Shown piece by piece: positions 8,565-17,092 of a stretch of 64,000 nt of DNA (position 1 is its first letter; every line of letters starts with the position of its first letter). A program made the position numbers and the translations under genes. Below the pieces are notes generated by a model that searched no databases, was not told where the DNA came from, and was given only the letters and a program-made list of their open reading frames with translations. Source of the DNA: Treponema sp. (GTDB lineage: Bacteria; Spirochaetota; Spirochaetia; Treponematales; Treponemataceae); contig JAEEVR010000001.1 of assembly GCA_016290995.1 (NCBI GenBank), positions 193,612 through 257,611 of the forward strand, in the 5' to 3' direction.

Positions 8565-9044
8565 ATGGCCGGCGAAGAACAATATCAGCTTGTTACATTC
8601 CAACTTGGCGAAGAATTATATGGCGTTAACATTATGGACGTTAAGGAAATTGTAAAGACGCAGCCTGTGCGCCCTTTGCCCAACGCTCCATATTATGTAG
8701 AAGGCATTTTTAACCTTAGAAAGGAAATCATTCCTATTATCAACTTGCACAAAAGATTCCGCCTTAAGAAGGCTGTTTTGGAAGACGGCGAGGATGAGGG
8801 CGGATTTGTCATTTTGAACATTGACGGAAACCGCATCGCGATCATCATCGACCGCGTTGCCCGCGTCGTTCCCGTTGCCGGAAGCGACATCAAGGCTCCG
8901 CCGCAGATGTTCAGCGGAATCGGTTCCGAATACATTCAGGGCGTAATCCAAAAGGACCCCAACGCTCCTTACTTGATTATGCTCGACATTCGCAGGCTCT
9001 TTAACGCAAAAGAATTGCAAAAAATTATTGAAGTAAAACAATGA
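8565..9044 (+). CDS. cheW: CheW, chemotaxis coupling protein
   Basis: Scaffold that bridges chemoreceptors and the kinase CheA at the membrane arrays. It has 159 residues forming a single CheW domain: YQLVTFQLGEELYGVNIMDV at the start, VEGIFNLRKEIIPIINLHKR in the receptor-binding region, then VARVVPV. GGAGG lies seven bases before the ATG. It stands alone without cheA, so it is probably a second cheW. Its stop overlaps the next start (ATGA). Confidence 0.96.
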   Translation: MAGEEQYQLVTFQLGEELYGVNIMDVKEIVKTQPVRPLPNAPYYVEGIFNLRKEIIPIINLHKRFRLKKAVLEDGEDEGGFVILNIDGNRIAIIIDRVARVVPVAGSDIKAPPQMFSGIGSEYIQGVIQKDPNAPYLIMLDIRRLFNAKELQKIIEVKQ

Positions 9045-10147
9045 TCCAAACATTCAGCTCAACCATTCGCCGCAAAGAAATGGACGCGGTATTGACTTGC
9101 ATGGTCGATGAAAGAATCGGCCCCGGCGAGTTGAACGCGCGCCTGATTCAGACGGCAAAAGAATTTTTTTCATGCGCTGGAGCGGTCGCATTGCGCACTC
9201 CCGCCGCCGCCCTTAAGTACGCCCTTAAAGCTCTAAGCTTGGAGGCGGGTAGCGGCGTCATGCTCAGCGCTTTGGCTCCCCTGTGGCAATACGCCGTGGT
9301 GGAGGAATTGGGCTTTAAGCCCGTAGTCTTGGACGTTCAAACAGAAAGCGCCCAAATCACTTCCGAGATAGTTTCGCAGGGAATTCAAAGCGGCGGCCGC
9401 GCCCTTGTGTTGCGCGAAAGCCTTGGAATCCTTCCTGACTTTGAAGGCATCTTGGCCTTGGGCATCCCTGTGATAGAAGACATAAGCCAAAGCGCCGGCG
9501 GCCTCGTTCCCGAAGCGGCGCAAGGCGAAGAAGCTGCAAAAGCCGCTCCCTCAAGCGAAGAGGAAGGCGACGCCGTCAAGACGGAAGTTAAGGGAAAAAA
9601 GGCCGGCTCTTTTGGCATTTACGCTATTTGCTCTCTTGAAGAGCAGGACGTCATCACCGCTGGAGGCGGAGCCTTGTTGATGGCCGCCGGCCGCCGCGAT
9701 TGGCCCGTCCTAAAATCTTTGGCCGAAGGCATTCCTTCGATCGAAATGCTTCCCGACATTAACGCGGCGCTTGCCACGGTTCAGATAAAGGAATTTGCGC
9801 GCAACGAAGCCAAGCGCAAGGAAATATACGCGCTTTACAACCGTTCCATCATGTCTGGCAAAAACAAGGGCTTTGTCCGCGACGTTGAATTGAACTCCAC
9901 AATTTGGTCTTTCCCGATCGCGCTCAACAGCGGATTCAAGGACGTAAAGGCTTACGCGCAAAAAAAGGACATTGAAGTTCGTTTGGCTTTTGAAGACTCA
10001 ATCATCGCGGCCAAGGAAGATGAGTTGGGCGCGGCGTGCAAAAACGCCAAGGCCCTTGCCTTGAGAAGCGCCGTCTTCCCCTTGTATCCGCGCCTGAACA
10101 GAAGCCAAATCGAGAAGATTTCAAAAGTTTTGGTAACTCTTCCGTAA
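9041..10147 (+). CDS. DegT/DnrJ/EryC1/StrS-like protein lacking the PLP lysine
   Basis: Sugar-aminotransferase fold (368 residues), probably catalytically inactive. The family landmarks are present: VIEDISQSAGG (Asp147 would contact the PLP ring nitrogen) and the TAGGGALL strand. Aligned by eye to ArnB-type enzymes, the position of the Schiff-base lysine (FHxxKN) reads LEEQDV, so Lys is replaced by Gln202 and the preceding His by Leu. An acidic low-complexity insert (about residues 157-185) is unusual. It is coupled to cheW (ATGA overlap) and nadK (TAATG). Function unknown; a structural or regulatory role is an inference. Confidence 0.7.
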   Translation: MIQTFSSTIRRKEMDAVLTCMVDERIGPGELNARLIQTAKEFFSCAGAVALRTPAAALKYALKALSLEAGSGVMLSALAPLWQYAVVEELGFKPVVLDVQTESAQITSEIVSQGIQSGGRALVLRESLGILPDFEGILALGIPVIEDISQSAGGLVPEAAQGEEAAKAAPSSEEEGDAVKTEVKGKKAGSFGIYAICSLEEQDVITAGGGALLMAAGRRDWPVLKSLAEGIPSIEMLPDINAALATVQIKEFARNEAKRKEIYALYNRSIMSGKNKGFVRDVELNSTIWSFPIALNSGFKDVKAYAQKKDIEVRLAFEDSIIAAKEDELGAACKNAKALALRSAVFPLYPRLNRSQIEKISKVLVTLP

Positions 10148-11001
10148 TGAAAAATTGCCTTATTGTCGTAAACACTGATAAGCCCAAGTCCGAGCTGCTC
10201 GGAATCGAGACCGCCAACTTTCTAAAGTTGCGCGGCGTCGAATACACTTTCTTGGACTTTAACGGCAATGAGCAAGACTGCGATTGGAAATCCTTTGACT
10301 TTGTGATTACCCTTGGCGGAGACGGAACCGTTCTCTTTGCGGCCAGGGGAGCGGCAAAACATTCCATTCCCGTCTTTCCTGTAAACCTTGGCGAGTTTGG
10401 CTTTATCGCGGGCGTTCAGCCTGACGAGTGGGAAAAGTACCTTGACTTGTTTTTGCAAGGAAAGCTTAAGACTGTTTTGCGAACGATGCTTAGCGCCCAA
10501 GTGATTCGCGGCGGAAAAATCGTTGAAAGCCACCAAGCCCTAAACGACATCGTCGTAAGCGCCAAGAGCGCGGCGCAAACTATTTCTATGGACGTAAGCG
10601 TAAACGAGACGACGCTTGGCCACTTTAAGGCGGACGGCGCGATCGTTTCTAGCCCTACAGGCAGCACCGCTTATTCGGCCAGCGCCGGCGGCCCGATTGT
10701 AGGTCCGGACTTGGACGCGCTTGTCTTGACGCCGCTCAATCCCTTTTCTTTGAGCGCTAGGCCGATCGTTTTTTCGACTAGGGCGCTTTTGCAAATCAAG
10801 TTGATTCCGTCCAGAAACCGCGACGCGATTCTTACGGTTGACGGACAAAAACCGATTGACTTAAAGGACAACGACATAATTCAAATTAAAAAATCGGAGC
10901 ATGACGCGATTTTGGCAGGAACTTCCGTAGAAAAATTTTATAACGCGCTCCGCAACAAGTTGAACTGGTCCGGCGGACCAAACGGAGGCTCTAATGCTTG
11001 A
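10147..11001 (+). CDS. nadK: NAD kinase
   Basis: Phosphorylates NAD to NADP in the cytosol using ATP or polyphosphate. The ATG overlaps the upstream stop (TAATG), giving 284 residues, typical length. The GGDGT motif (TLGGDGTVLFAARG) and the NAD-binding SPTGSTAYSASAGGPIV stretch are complete; Asp in GGDGT is the catalytic base. Its own stop lies inside the first codons of recN, so the cheW-nadK-recN genes form one operon. Confidence 0.96.
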   Translation: MKNCLIVVNTDKPKSELLGIETANFLKLRGVEYTFLDFNGNEQDCDWKSFDFVITLGGDGTVLFAARGAAKHSIPVFPVNLGEFGFIAGVQPDEWEKYLDLFLQGKLKTVLRTMLSAQVIRGGKIVESHQALNDIVVSAKSAAQTISMDVSVNETTLGHFKADGAIVSSPTGSTAYSASAGGPIVGPDLDALVLTPLNPFSLSARPIVFSTRALLQIKLIPSRNRDAILTVDGQKPIDLKDNDIIQIKKSEHDAILAGTSVEKFYNALRNKLNWSGGPNGGSNA

Positions 11002-12745
11002 ATCTTTAAAGATAAAAGACTTTGCGCTGATCGACTCTTCCAGCGTTGAATTTTCAAAGGGCTTTAGCGTTCTTTCGGGCGAGACAGGCGCGGGAAAATC
11101 CATCCTTATCGGAGCGATTTCCTTTTTGCTTGGCGGAAAGGCCGGAGCGGAATCAATTCGCGCGGGCTGCCAAGAAGCCAGCGTTAGCGGCGTGTTCACG
11201 ATTCCCGCAAAGACGGCGGCCGACCGAGACCTTTCCATGGACGCGGAGGAGGAACCGCTTAGCGCCCGCGAATGGCTTAGCCAGCGCGGAATCGAAGACG
11301 AGGACGGCCAGATCATTTTGCGCCGAGTCGTCAGGGCCGGCGGAAAAAGCGGCGCTTGGATTCAAGGAACTCCCGTTCCGCGCGCGGACTTGGTAAAGTT
11401 CAGCGAATTTTTGATTGACATACACGGCCAGCACGAGCACCAGTCCCTGATGCGCGTGGCCGAACACAGAAAATTTTTGGACAGCTATTGCGGCATTGTC
11501 GAAGAAGTGGCCGCCTTTACAAAAATCTACGCCGCGCTTGTCGAAAAGCGCGCCGCCTTGGCGTCCCTTAGCGCAAGCGGGGCTGAACGCGAGCGCAGAA
11601 TCGACTACCTTAAGTTTTCTATCCAAGAAATCGAAGACGCAAAGCTCAAGGCCGGCGAGGACGAAGCTTTGTCCGCCGAAGAGTCCAAGCTTTTGAGCTT
11701 TGAAAAATTGTATTCCGAAGTCCAGGCCGTAAATGAAATATTTTCCGGTGAGGACGGCGGCATTGAGTCGCTTTTTAAGCGCGTAAGGTCTGCCAGCGAG
11801 CGGGCCGCCGCTTTGGACAAAAATTTGGAGGAGCTGGACGGCCGCGTTCAAAACGCTTGGTACGAACTTTCGGACCTTAGCCAGTCCTTCCGCTCATACC
11901 AAAATTCCTTGGTGTTCGACCCGGCCCGCTTGGAAGAAGTCCAAGGCCGCCTTGACGTAATCTACAAGCTTAAGAAAAAGTACGCGGCCAGCGTTGACAG
12001 CCCCTTGCAGGCCGTTTTTGAATACTTGTCCCAGGCCAAGGCCGAGCTTGAAACTTTGGATTCCTCCTCAATCAACAAGGAATCCTTGGAAAAGGAAATC
12101 GCCGCCTTGGAACGCAAGGTTTACGAGGCCGCAAAGGCTATTTCGGCCAAAAGACAGGCGGGAGCCGCCAAAATGTCGGCCCAAGTCGAGGCGGTTTTGC
12201 AAAAACTTGGCATGGCCGGAACCAAATTTAGCGTGAACATCAGCCAAAAGGCCGGCGACGCGGTGGAGCAAAAGTGCGGCCCCTACGGAATGGACGACAT
12301 AGAGTTCTTGATTAGCGCGAATCCCGGCTCGCCTATGGCAAGCCTTTCAAAAATAGCTTCCGGCGGCGAATTGAGCCGCGTAATGCTGGCCCTAAAGACG
12401 ATTTTTGCCCAAAGCGACAAGGTTCCAACCCTGATTTTTGACGAAATCGACACCGGAATTGGCGGCGAAGTGGCCGTCGCGGTGGGCGAACATATGAAAA
12501 ATTTGGCAAAAAATCGTCAAATTTTATGCATAACACATCTAGCGAGCATTGCGGTTTTTGCCGATAATCAAATAAGAATACAAAAGTCTGTTGAAGGCGG
12601 CATAATGAAAACTCGGGCGGCTCCTGTTCAGGGAGAAGAGCGAGTGGCTGAAATTGCCCGAATGCTATCTGGCGACCAGCAAAGCTCCGAATCTTTGGAG
12701 CACGCTAGGTCTATGTTGAAAAAGTACTCAAGCTTGTCGCAGTAA
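10994..12745 (+). CDS. recN: RecN, SMC-like DNA repair ATPase
   Basis: Double-strand-break repair protein that holds DNA ends. It has 583 residues with the ABC-type ATPase split by a long coiled coil: Walker A GETGAGKS near residue 30, the family motif DIHGQHEHQSLM near 140, coiled coil about 170-390, signature SGGELSRVMLALK and Walker B TLIFDEIDTGIGGEVA. GGAGG is seven bases before the ATG, and the start overlaps the nadK end by eight bases. The nadK-recN order is widespread in bacteria. Confidence 0.96.
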   Translation: MLESLKIKDFALIDSSSVEFSKGFSVLSGETGAGKSILIGAISFLLGGKAGAESIRAGCQEASVSGVFTIPAKTAADRDLSMDAEEEPLSAREWLSQRGIEDEDGQIILRRVVRAGGKSGAWIQGTPVPRADLVKFSEFLIDIHGQHEHQSLMRVAEHRKFLDSYCGIVEEVAAFTKIYAALVEKRAALASLSASGAERERRIDYLKFSIQEIEDAKLKAGEDEALSAEESKLLSFEKLYSEVQAVNEIFSGEDGGIESLFKRVRSASERAAALDKNLEELDGRVQNAWYELSDLSQSFRSYQNSLVFDPARLEEVQGRLDVIYKLKKKYAASVDSPLQAVFEYLSQAKAELETLDSSSINKESLEKEIAALERKVYEAAKAISAKRQAGAAKMSAQVEAVLQKLGMAGTKFSVNISQKAGDAVEQKCGPYGMDDIEFLISANPGSPMASLSKIASGGELSRVMLALKTIFAQSDKVPTLIFDEIDTGIGGEVAVAVGEHMKNLAKNRQILCITHLASIAVFADNQIRIQKSVEGGIMKTRAAPVQGEERVAEIARMLSGDQQSSESLEHARSMLKKYSSLSQ

Positions 12746-12764
12746 GACAGAACGGGAGCGCTAA

Positions 12765-13568
12765 ATGGCAAAAATTACAAACGAAGACCGCGAGCTTTTT
12801 AAGAAAGAAGCAAAGCAGTACGAAGATTTAATTAAGGCCGAATTGGACAAAGAAAAAGAAATGCTCACAACTATGAAGGGCGACGCTGTCGGCGTGGAAT
12901 ACAAAAAGTTGATTCTCGCCGAGCAGATGATTTACATCGCCACTTTGTACAACGCCATAAATTCCGCTTCCGTAAAGATTCTTGACGTAAAAAACAACGA
13001 CGCTCTCAATGAAGGAAGAAAGATTCTTTACAAATCAATCATTTATTTGGAGGAAATCGTCACCAACATAATCAACGCCGCGCAAAGCGACGTAAGCGAA
13101 AAATTGGAGGCGGTCGCCAACACTCCGCTCGAAAAGCGCTACTTTTTGATCCGAAAGTTGGGCTTGGCGATTCAAATGATAATCGACGCCTTTGGCGACA
13201 ATTCTAAATGGAAGTGGTCCTTTGTAGAATTGGAAGGCCGCTTTGCCGTCGTGGCCAAAAACTTTTACGACTTTAAGGAATACATCAAGGCTTACTTTGA
13301 CCCCAACAATCCTGACAACGAAAATTCAATCCTTTACTTGCGCTTGATAAGAACCTTGCTTGACAAGTCGGCCAACGCCTACCGCGACAAGTACGAGCTT
13401 TCAAGCCGCCGCCTTGACGACATGAAAGCGGCGATCAACTTTTTGCTTGCCTTGCGCCGCGTTAGCGTGACTCTTGGCGAAAGCGAGACCGCCGAAGAAC
13501 TAAAGAAAAAGGCGATGACCTGGAAAGAAAAAATGGAAGCCGACCAAAAGGCCGGAAAAAGCAACTAA
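12765..13568 (+). CDS. Conserved-looking cytoplasmic protein of unknown function
   Basis: 267 residues, strongly helical, rich in Lys, Glu and Ala, with no signal peptide or membrane segment. I see no catalytic motif. The stretch SSVELEGRF-like SFVELEGRFAVVAKNFYDFK and the ARG/KR-rich end suggest a soluble bundle of helices. It follows recN by 19 bases with GGGAG before the ATG and ends the cheW operon at a terminator. Codon use matches its neighbours, so it is probably an old spirochaete gene, not a recent arrival. Confidence 0.6.
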   Translation: MAKITNEDRELFKKEAKQYEDLIKAELDKEKEMLTTMKGDAVGVEYKKLILAEQMIYIATLYNAINSASVKILDVKNNDALNEGRKILYKSIIYLEEIVTNIINAAQSDVSEKLEAVANTPLEKRYFLIRKLGLAIQMIIDAFGDNSKWKWSFVELEGRFAVVAKNFYDFKEYIKAYFDPNNPDNENSILYLRLIRTLLDKSANAYRDKYELSSRRLDDMKAAINFLLALRRVSVTLGESETAEELKKKAMTWKEKMEADQKAGKSN

Positions 13569-13571
13569 AGC

Positions 13572-13603
13572 AAAAAAGCCGCGAATTGCTCGCGGCTTTT
13601 TTT
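13572..13603. terminator. Bidirectional terminator between the cheW operon and rnfB
   Basis: Stem AAAAGCCGCGA/TCGCGGCTTTT around loop ATTGC with A and T runs outside, so it can stop transcription from both converging operons. Confidence 0.9.
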
Positions 13604-13604
13604 G

Positions 13605-14408
13605 TTAGTTAAAAACATTCATTGAAAGAACGTGTGTCGGGCAGCCTTCGGCGCATTTTCCGCAAGCGTTGCACTTGGCGTAGTCGATTACAGGAATGCC
13701 CTTTACAAGAGTCAGCGCTCCCGCTTCGCAAGTTCTTTCGCACTTGCCGCACTTGATGCAGCCGTTCTTGCAGTTTTTCATAATTGAAGGCTTGTTGTCG
13801 CTGCGGTTTTGGCAAAGGGCGATCGGGCCTTTTGTCTCAACGTTGTAGAGCGAAATCAAATGTTTGGGGCAAGCCTTTACGCATGAGCCGCAGCCTGTGC
13901 AGTTTACAAGGTCGATGTGGGGAAGTCCGTCTTCTCCGATAACGATTCCGCCAAATTCGCAGGCGGCCGCGCAATCGCCAAAGCCGGCGCAGCCAAACGA
14001 GCAAAGCTTTGTTCCGTTTATCGCTTGGACCGCGGCGGCGCAAGTCTGGATGCCCTTGTATTGGCCCCTGGGCTTTGCGCATTCTTTTGTTCCGCGGCAC
14101 ATAAGGACGGCGGCCTTTTTTTCGGCCGTTACGGTAACGCCCAAAACTTTAGAAAGCTTTTCGGCGACTTCAGCGCCGCCGGCCGTGCAAAGGTTGGGGG
14201 CGACGGTTCCAGCGGCGACCGCTTTTGCGTAACCGTCGCAGCCTGCAAAGCCGCAGCCGCCGCAGTTGGCGCCCGGCAATTGCTCGCGCACGTCGATTTC
14301 TTTTTGGTTTACGGGAACCGCGAATATTTTTTTGAAGAGTCCCAGCAAAAGGCCAAGCAAAAAGGCTATCGCAAACGAGACCGCTATTGTAATTAAAATT
14401 GTGTTCAT
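13605..14408 (-). CDS. rnfB: RnfB, iron-sulfur subunit of the Rnf complex
   Basis: Carries electrons from ferredoxin into the ion-pumping Rnf complex. It has 267 residues: an N-terminal membrane helix (residues 4-27), the 4Fe-4S domain QLPGANCGGCGFAGCDGYA (about 44-62), and further ferredoxin clusters CTGCGSCVKACP, CIKCGKCERTCE and CNACGKCAEGCP towards the C-terminus. Last gene of the rnfCDGEAB operon, with a four-base overlap with rnfA. Confidence 0.96.
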   Translation of the reverse strand: MNTILITIAVSFAIAFLLGLLLGLFKKIFAVPVNQKEIDVREQLPGANCGGCGFAGCDGYAKAVAAGTVAPNLCTAGGAEVAEKLSKVLGVTVTAEKKAAVLMCRGTKECAKPRGQYKGIQTCAAAVQAINGTKLCSFGCAGFGDCAAACEFGGIVIGEDGLPHIDLVNCTGCGSCVKACPKHLISLYNVETKGPIALCQNRSDNKPSIMKNCKNGCIKCGKCERTCEAGALTLVKGIPVIDYAKCNACGKCAEGCPTHVLSMNVFN

Positions 14409-14980
14409 ATCAACCCCTTAAATCCCATAAACGAAAGGGCCAAAAGCGACGTGGCCAAAAAGAGGCCGGAGTTTCCTTTTAGGAAGGCCGGCATGTTTGA
14501 GGTTCTAAGCCGCTCGCGGATTCCCGCCATGATTACCATCGAAAGCAAAAAGCCGCCGGCGCTTCCAAGCGCGTAAACGATTGACTGGCCGTAGTTGTAG
14601 TTTTTGCTGATGCAGTTGAGCGTGATTGCCAAAACCGCGCAGTTTGTCGTGATCAAGGCAAGGTAAACGCCCATCGCGCTGTACAAGGCGGGCGAAGATT
14701 TTTTAAGGTAGAACTCAACCAATTGAACAAGCGAGGCGATTACCAAGATGAAAATCAAGGTCTGCAAAAACTGCAGCTTAAGCGGAACCAACACGCAATA
14801 GTAAATCGGGTAGGTGGCCGCGGTTGCAAGCAAAATTACGAACGAAGTCGCGATTCCCATTCCGGCGGATTTGCTTGTGTCGCTTGTCATTCCCATAAAG
14901 GGACAGAGCGCCAAGTACTGGACCAAAATCACGTTGTCAACGAGCATGGCCTTTAAGAATATTTTAAGAAGTTCGTTCAT
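14405..14980 (-). CDS. rnfA: RnfA, membrane subunit of the Rnf complex
   Basis: Integral membrane subunit, 191 residues with six hydrophobic helices. Conserved stretches include VDNVILVQYLALCPFMGMT near the N-terminus and ITTNCAVLAITL in the middle; the paired Cys residues in these two segments are the ones thought to hold an intramembrane iron-sulfur centre shared with RnfE. Overlaps rnfE and rnfB by four bases each. Confidence 0.95.
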   Translation of the reverse strand: MNELLKIFLKAMLVDNVILVQYLALCPFMGMTSDTSKSAGMGIATSFVILLATAATYPIYYCVLVPLKLQFLQTLIFILVIASLVQLVEFYLKKSSPALYSAMGVYLALITTNCAVLAITLNCISKNYNYGQSIVYALGSAGGFLLSMVIMAGIRERLRTSNMPAFLKGNSGLFLATSLLALSFMGFKGLI

Positions 14981-15585
14981 TTTTTAGCTCCTTTGTTTTT
15001 CTTCATCTCTGAAAGTCCAAGCGTGATTGCGATCATAATTCCAAAGACAAAGAAGCCGCCCGGCGCTCCGCTAAAAAAGCCGATCGCGTTTTCTTCGGCA
15101 AAAACCGTGTGGCCAAAAATCTTTCCGCTTCCCAAAAGCTCGCGGATAAAGGAAATGGCGATCAAAACCCAAGTGTAGCCGATTCCCATTCCCAACGCGT
15201 CCAAAATCGCAAGGCCCGTGTTGTTCTTTGACGAGAAGGCTTCGACGCGGCCCATGATGATGCAGTTTACAACAATCAACGGAATAAAGACGCCAAGCGA
15301 GTCGCTCAAAGCGGGAACGTAGGCTTGCAGCAAAAGCTGGACAATCGTCGTAAAGGCCGCGATTACGATGATGAAAATCGGCAACCTTATCGCCGACGGA
15401 ATCAGCTTTCTAAAAAGGCTTATGATGATTTCGCTCATCAAGAGAACGAATGTCATGCTAAGGCCCATTCCCAAGCCGTTGAATACGCTTGTCGTTACGG
15501 CAAGCGACGAACAAAGTCCGATGGAAAGAACCAAAAGCGGGTTTTCTTTTACGATGCCGTTTGTAAAAATGTTCAAGGCTTTCAT
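14977..15585 (-). CDS. rnfE: RnfE, membrane subunit of the Rnf complex
   Basis: Integral membrane partner of RnfA, 202 residues with six helices. NPLLVLSIGLCSSLAVTTS and IPLIVVNCIIMGRVEAFSSK match the family; their Cys residues correspond to those in RnfA. The C-terminal end is Lys-rich and cytoplasmic (EMKKNKGAKK). In the coupled rnf operon between rnfG and rnfA. Confidence 0.95.
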   Translation of the reverse strand: MKALNIFTNGIVKENPLLVLSIGLCSSLAVTTSVFNGLGMGLSMTFVLLMSEIIISLFRKLIPSAIRLPIFIIVIAAFTTIVQLLLQAYVPALSDSLGVFIPLIVVNCIIMGRVEAFSSKNNTGLAILDALGMGIGYTWVLIAISFIRELLGSGKIFGHTVFAEENAIGFFSGAPGGFFVFGIMIAITLGLSEMKKNKGAKK

Positions 15586-16160
15586 TTGTTTCCTCCCGCA
15601 AGATATTTTTTAACAGTCTCGGCCGCGTTTGAAATCAACTCTCCCATCGTGTTGGAAGTGATTGTCGCGCCGGAAATCGCCTCGTAGTCGTTTCCAAGAA
15701 CAAGCGGCGCGCTTGCGTCAACTCCGGCAAACTGGCCGTAGAAGGTTGTTCCCTTGGAGTTTTTGTAATTGGGATCGGCGGCCTTTTGTCCAAAGCCCGG
15801 CGAGTCGGTCGTCTGCAAAATGTGGACGCCCGCGATTTTTAGGTCGCTTCCAAAGCCGGCCACAAGAGTCGTCGTATCGTAAGTGGGGCCGGAAGCCTTT
15901 ACAGCGTACCCGAACACTTGGCCGTCTTTTTTGGCCGAGTAGAACGACTCGATTGTCGCGCTTCCGCTTTGCTTGTCATAGGCGGCGATTTTTTCAAAGC
16001 CGTCCGCGTCAGGGAAAATCATCTTAAGCGCCTGGCTTTCTTTTTCCAACGCGCGCCTCTCAATTTCGGGAGCGGTCACGTTGTTCACCAAGGCAAGGGC
16101 AAAGCAAGCCGCCGCCGCGTAAAGGGCAAGGATTACGCCCAGCTTTAACGCTTCTTTCAT
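15582..16160 (-). CDS. rnfG: RnfG, FMN-binding subunit of the Rnf complex
   Basis: Periplasm-facing flavoprotein, 192 residues: one N-terminal membrane anchor (about residues 7-28) and an FMN-binding domain. The motif EAISGATITSNT near residue 165 supplies the threonine that is covalently linked to FMN through phosphate. Four-base overlaps with rnfD and rnfE. Confidence 0.95.
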   Translation of the reverse strand: MKEALKLGVILALYAAAACFALALVNNVTAPEIERRALEKESQALKMIFPDADGFEKIAAYDKQSGSATIESFYSAKKDGQVFGYAVKASGPTYDTTTLVAGFGSDLKIAGVHILQTTDSPGFGQKAADPNYKNSKGTTFYGQFAGVDASAPLVLGNDYEAISGATITSNTMGELISNAAETVKKYLAGGNK

Positions 16161-17092
16161 TTGGCGCCTCCTTCTTTTTTATAGCCGTATTTTCGCGGCG
16201 TGATTTTGTTCAAGAAAGGCACGATTGAGTTCATGATCAAAATCGAGAACATTACGCCTTCCGGATATCCGCCAAACTTTCTTATAAGGAACGTTAGCAA
16301 GCCGCAGCCGGCGCCGAATATCATTCGTCCGGGAGCGGTTATCGGGCTTGTTACATAGTCGGTGGCCATAAAGACCGCTCCAAAGACCAAGCCGCCCGAA
16401 AGGACGTGGGCCAAAACGTCGCCGCCAGAAACGAACATCAAGAGCGCGAACGTTCCAACCATAAAGACCGGCGTTCTCCAGTCAACGAGCCTAGTCGAGA
16501 TTAAGAAAAGCGCCGAAATCAAAATCAGCAAGATCGAAGATTCGCCGATACAGCCGGCCTGTCGTCCCAAGAACAAGGACAAGTAGTCGGGAGCGGAGGC
16601 GGCCGCAGCGTCGGCCTGCTTTAATGTAGAAAGAATTGTCGCCGAACTTGTCGCGTCGGGAAGGGGGCTGATCCAAGCGTTTCCCATCGCGGCCGGAAAG
16701 CTGGCCACCAAAAAGGCTCGGCCTGTCAAAGCCGGGTTCCAAACGTTTGAGCCAAGGCCGCCGAACAATTGCTTTGCGACGATGATGGCAAAGGCCGCTC
16801 CAAGAACGGTCTGCCAAATCGGAAGCGTCGGAGGCAAAACTAAGGCAAGCAAAAGGCCTGTTATCACGGCCGAGCCGTCGCCCGCGCTTTGTTTTTTTCC
16901 TGTAATCTTGTTGAACAAGAATTCGCAAACTACTGTGGTGGCTACGCTGGCCAAGATTGTGACCAAGGCCGGGATTCCAAAAAGAATCACGCCGTAAACC
17001 GCCTCGGGCAGCATGGACAAGACCACCAACCACATCACGTGGCGCGTTTTTAGTCCGCTGGAAATGTGCGGAGATGAGGAAAGCTGAATCAT
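16157..17092 (-). CDS. rnfD: RnfD, FMN-binding membrane subunit of the Rnf complex
   Basis: Integral membrane subunit with covalent FMN, 311 residues and about eight to ten hydrophobic segments. Family stretches include FGGLGSNVWNPALTGRAFL and TDYVTSPITAPGRMIFGAGC. The likely FMN-attachment Thr lies in PDATSSATILS (about residue 150). The C-terminus ends in a Lys-rich cytoplasmic tail. Coupled to rnfC and rnfG. Confidence 0.95.
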   Translation of the reverse strand: MIQLSSSPHISSGLKTRHVMWLVVLSMLPEAVYGVILFGIPALVTILASVATTVVCEFLFNKITGKKQSAGDGSAVITGLLLALVLPPTLPIWQTVLGAAFAIIVAKQLFGGLGSNVWNPALTGRAFLVASFPAAMGNAWISPLPDATSSATILSTLKQADAAAASAPDYLSLFLGRQAGCIGESSILLILISALFLISTRLVDWRTPVFMVGTFALLMFVSGGDVLAHVLSGGLVFGAVFMATDYVTSPITAPGRMIFGAGCGLLTFLIRKFGGYPEGVMFSILIMNSIVPFLNKITPRKYGYKKEGGAK

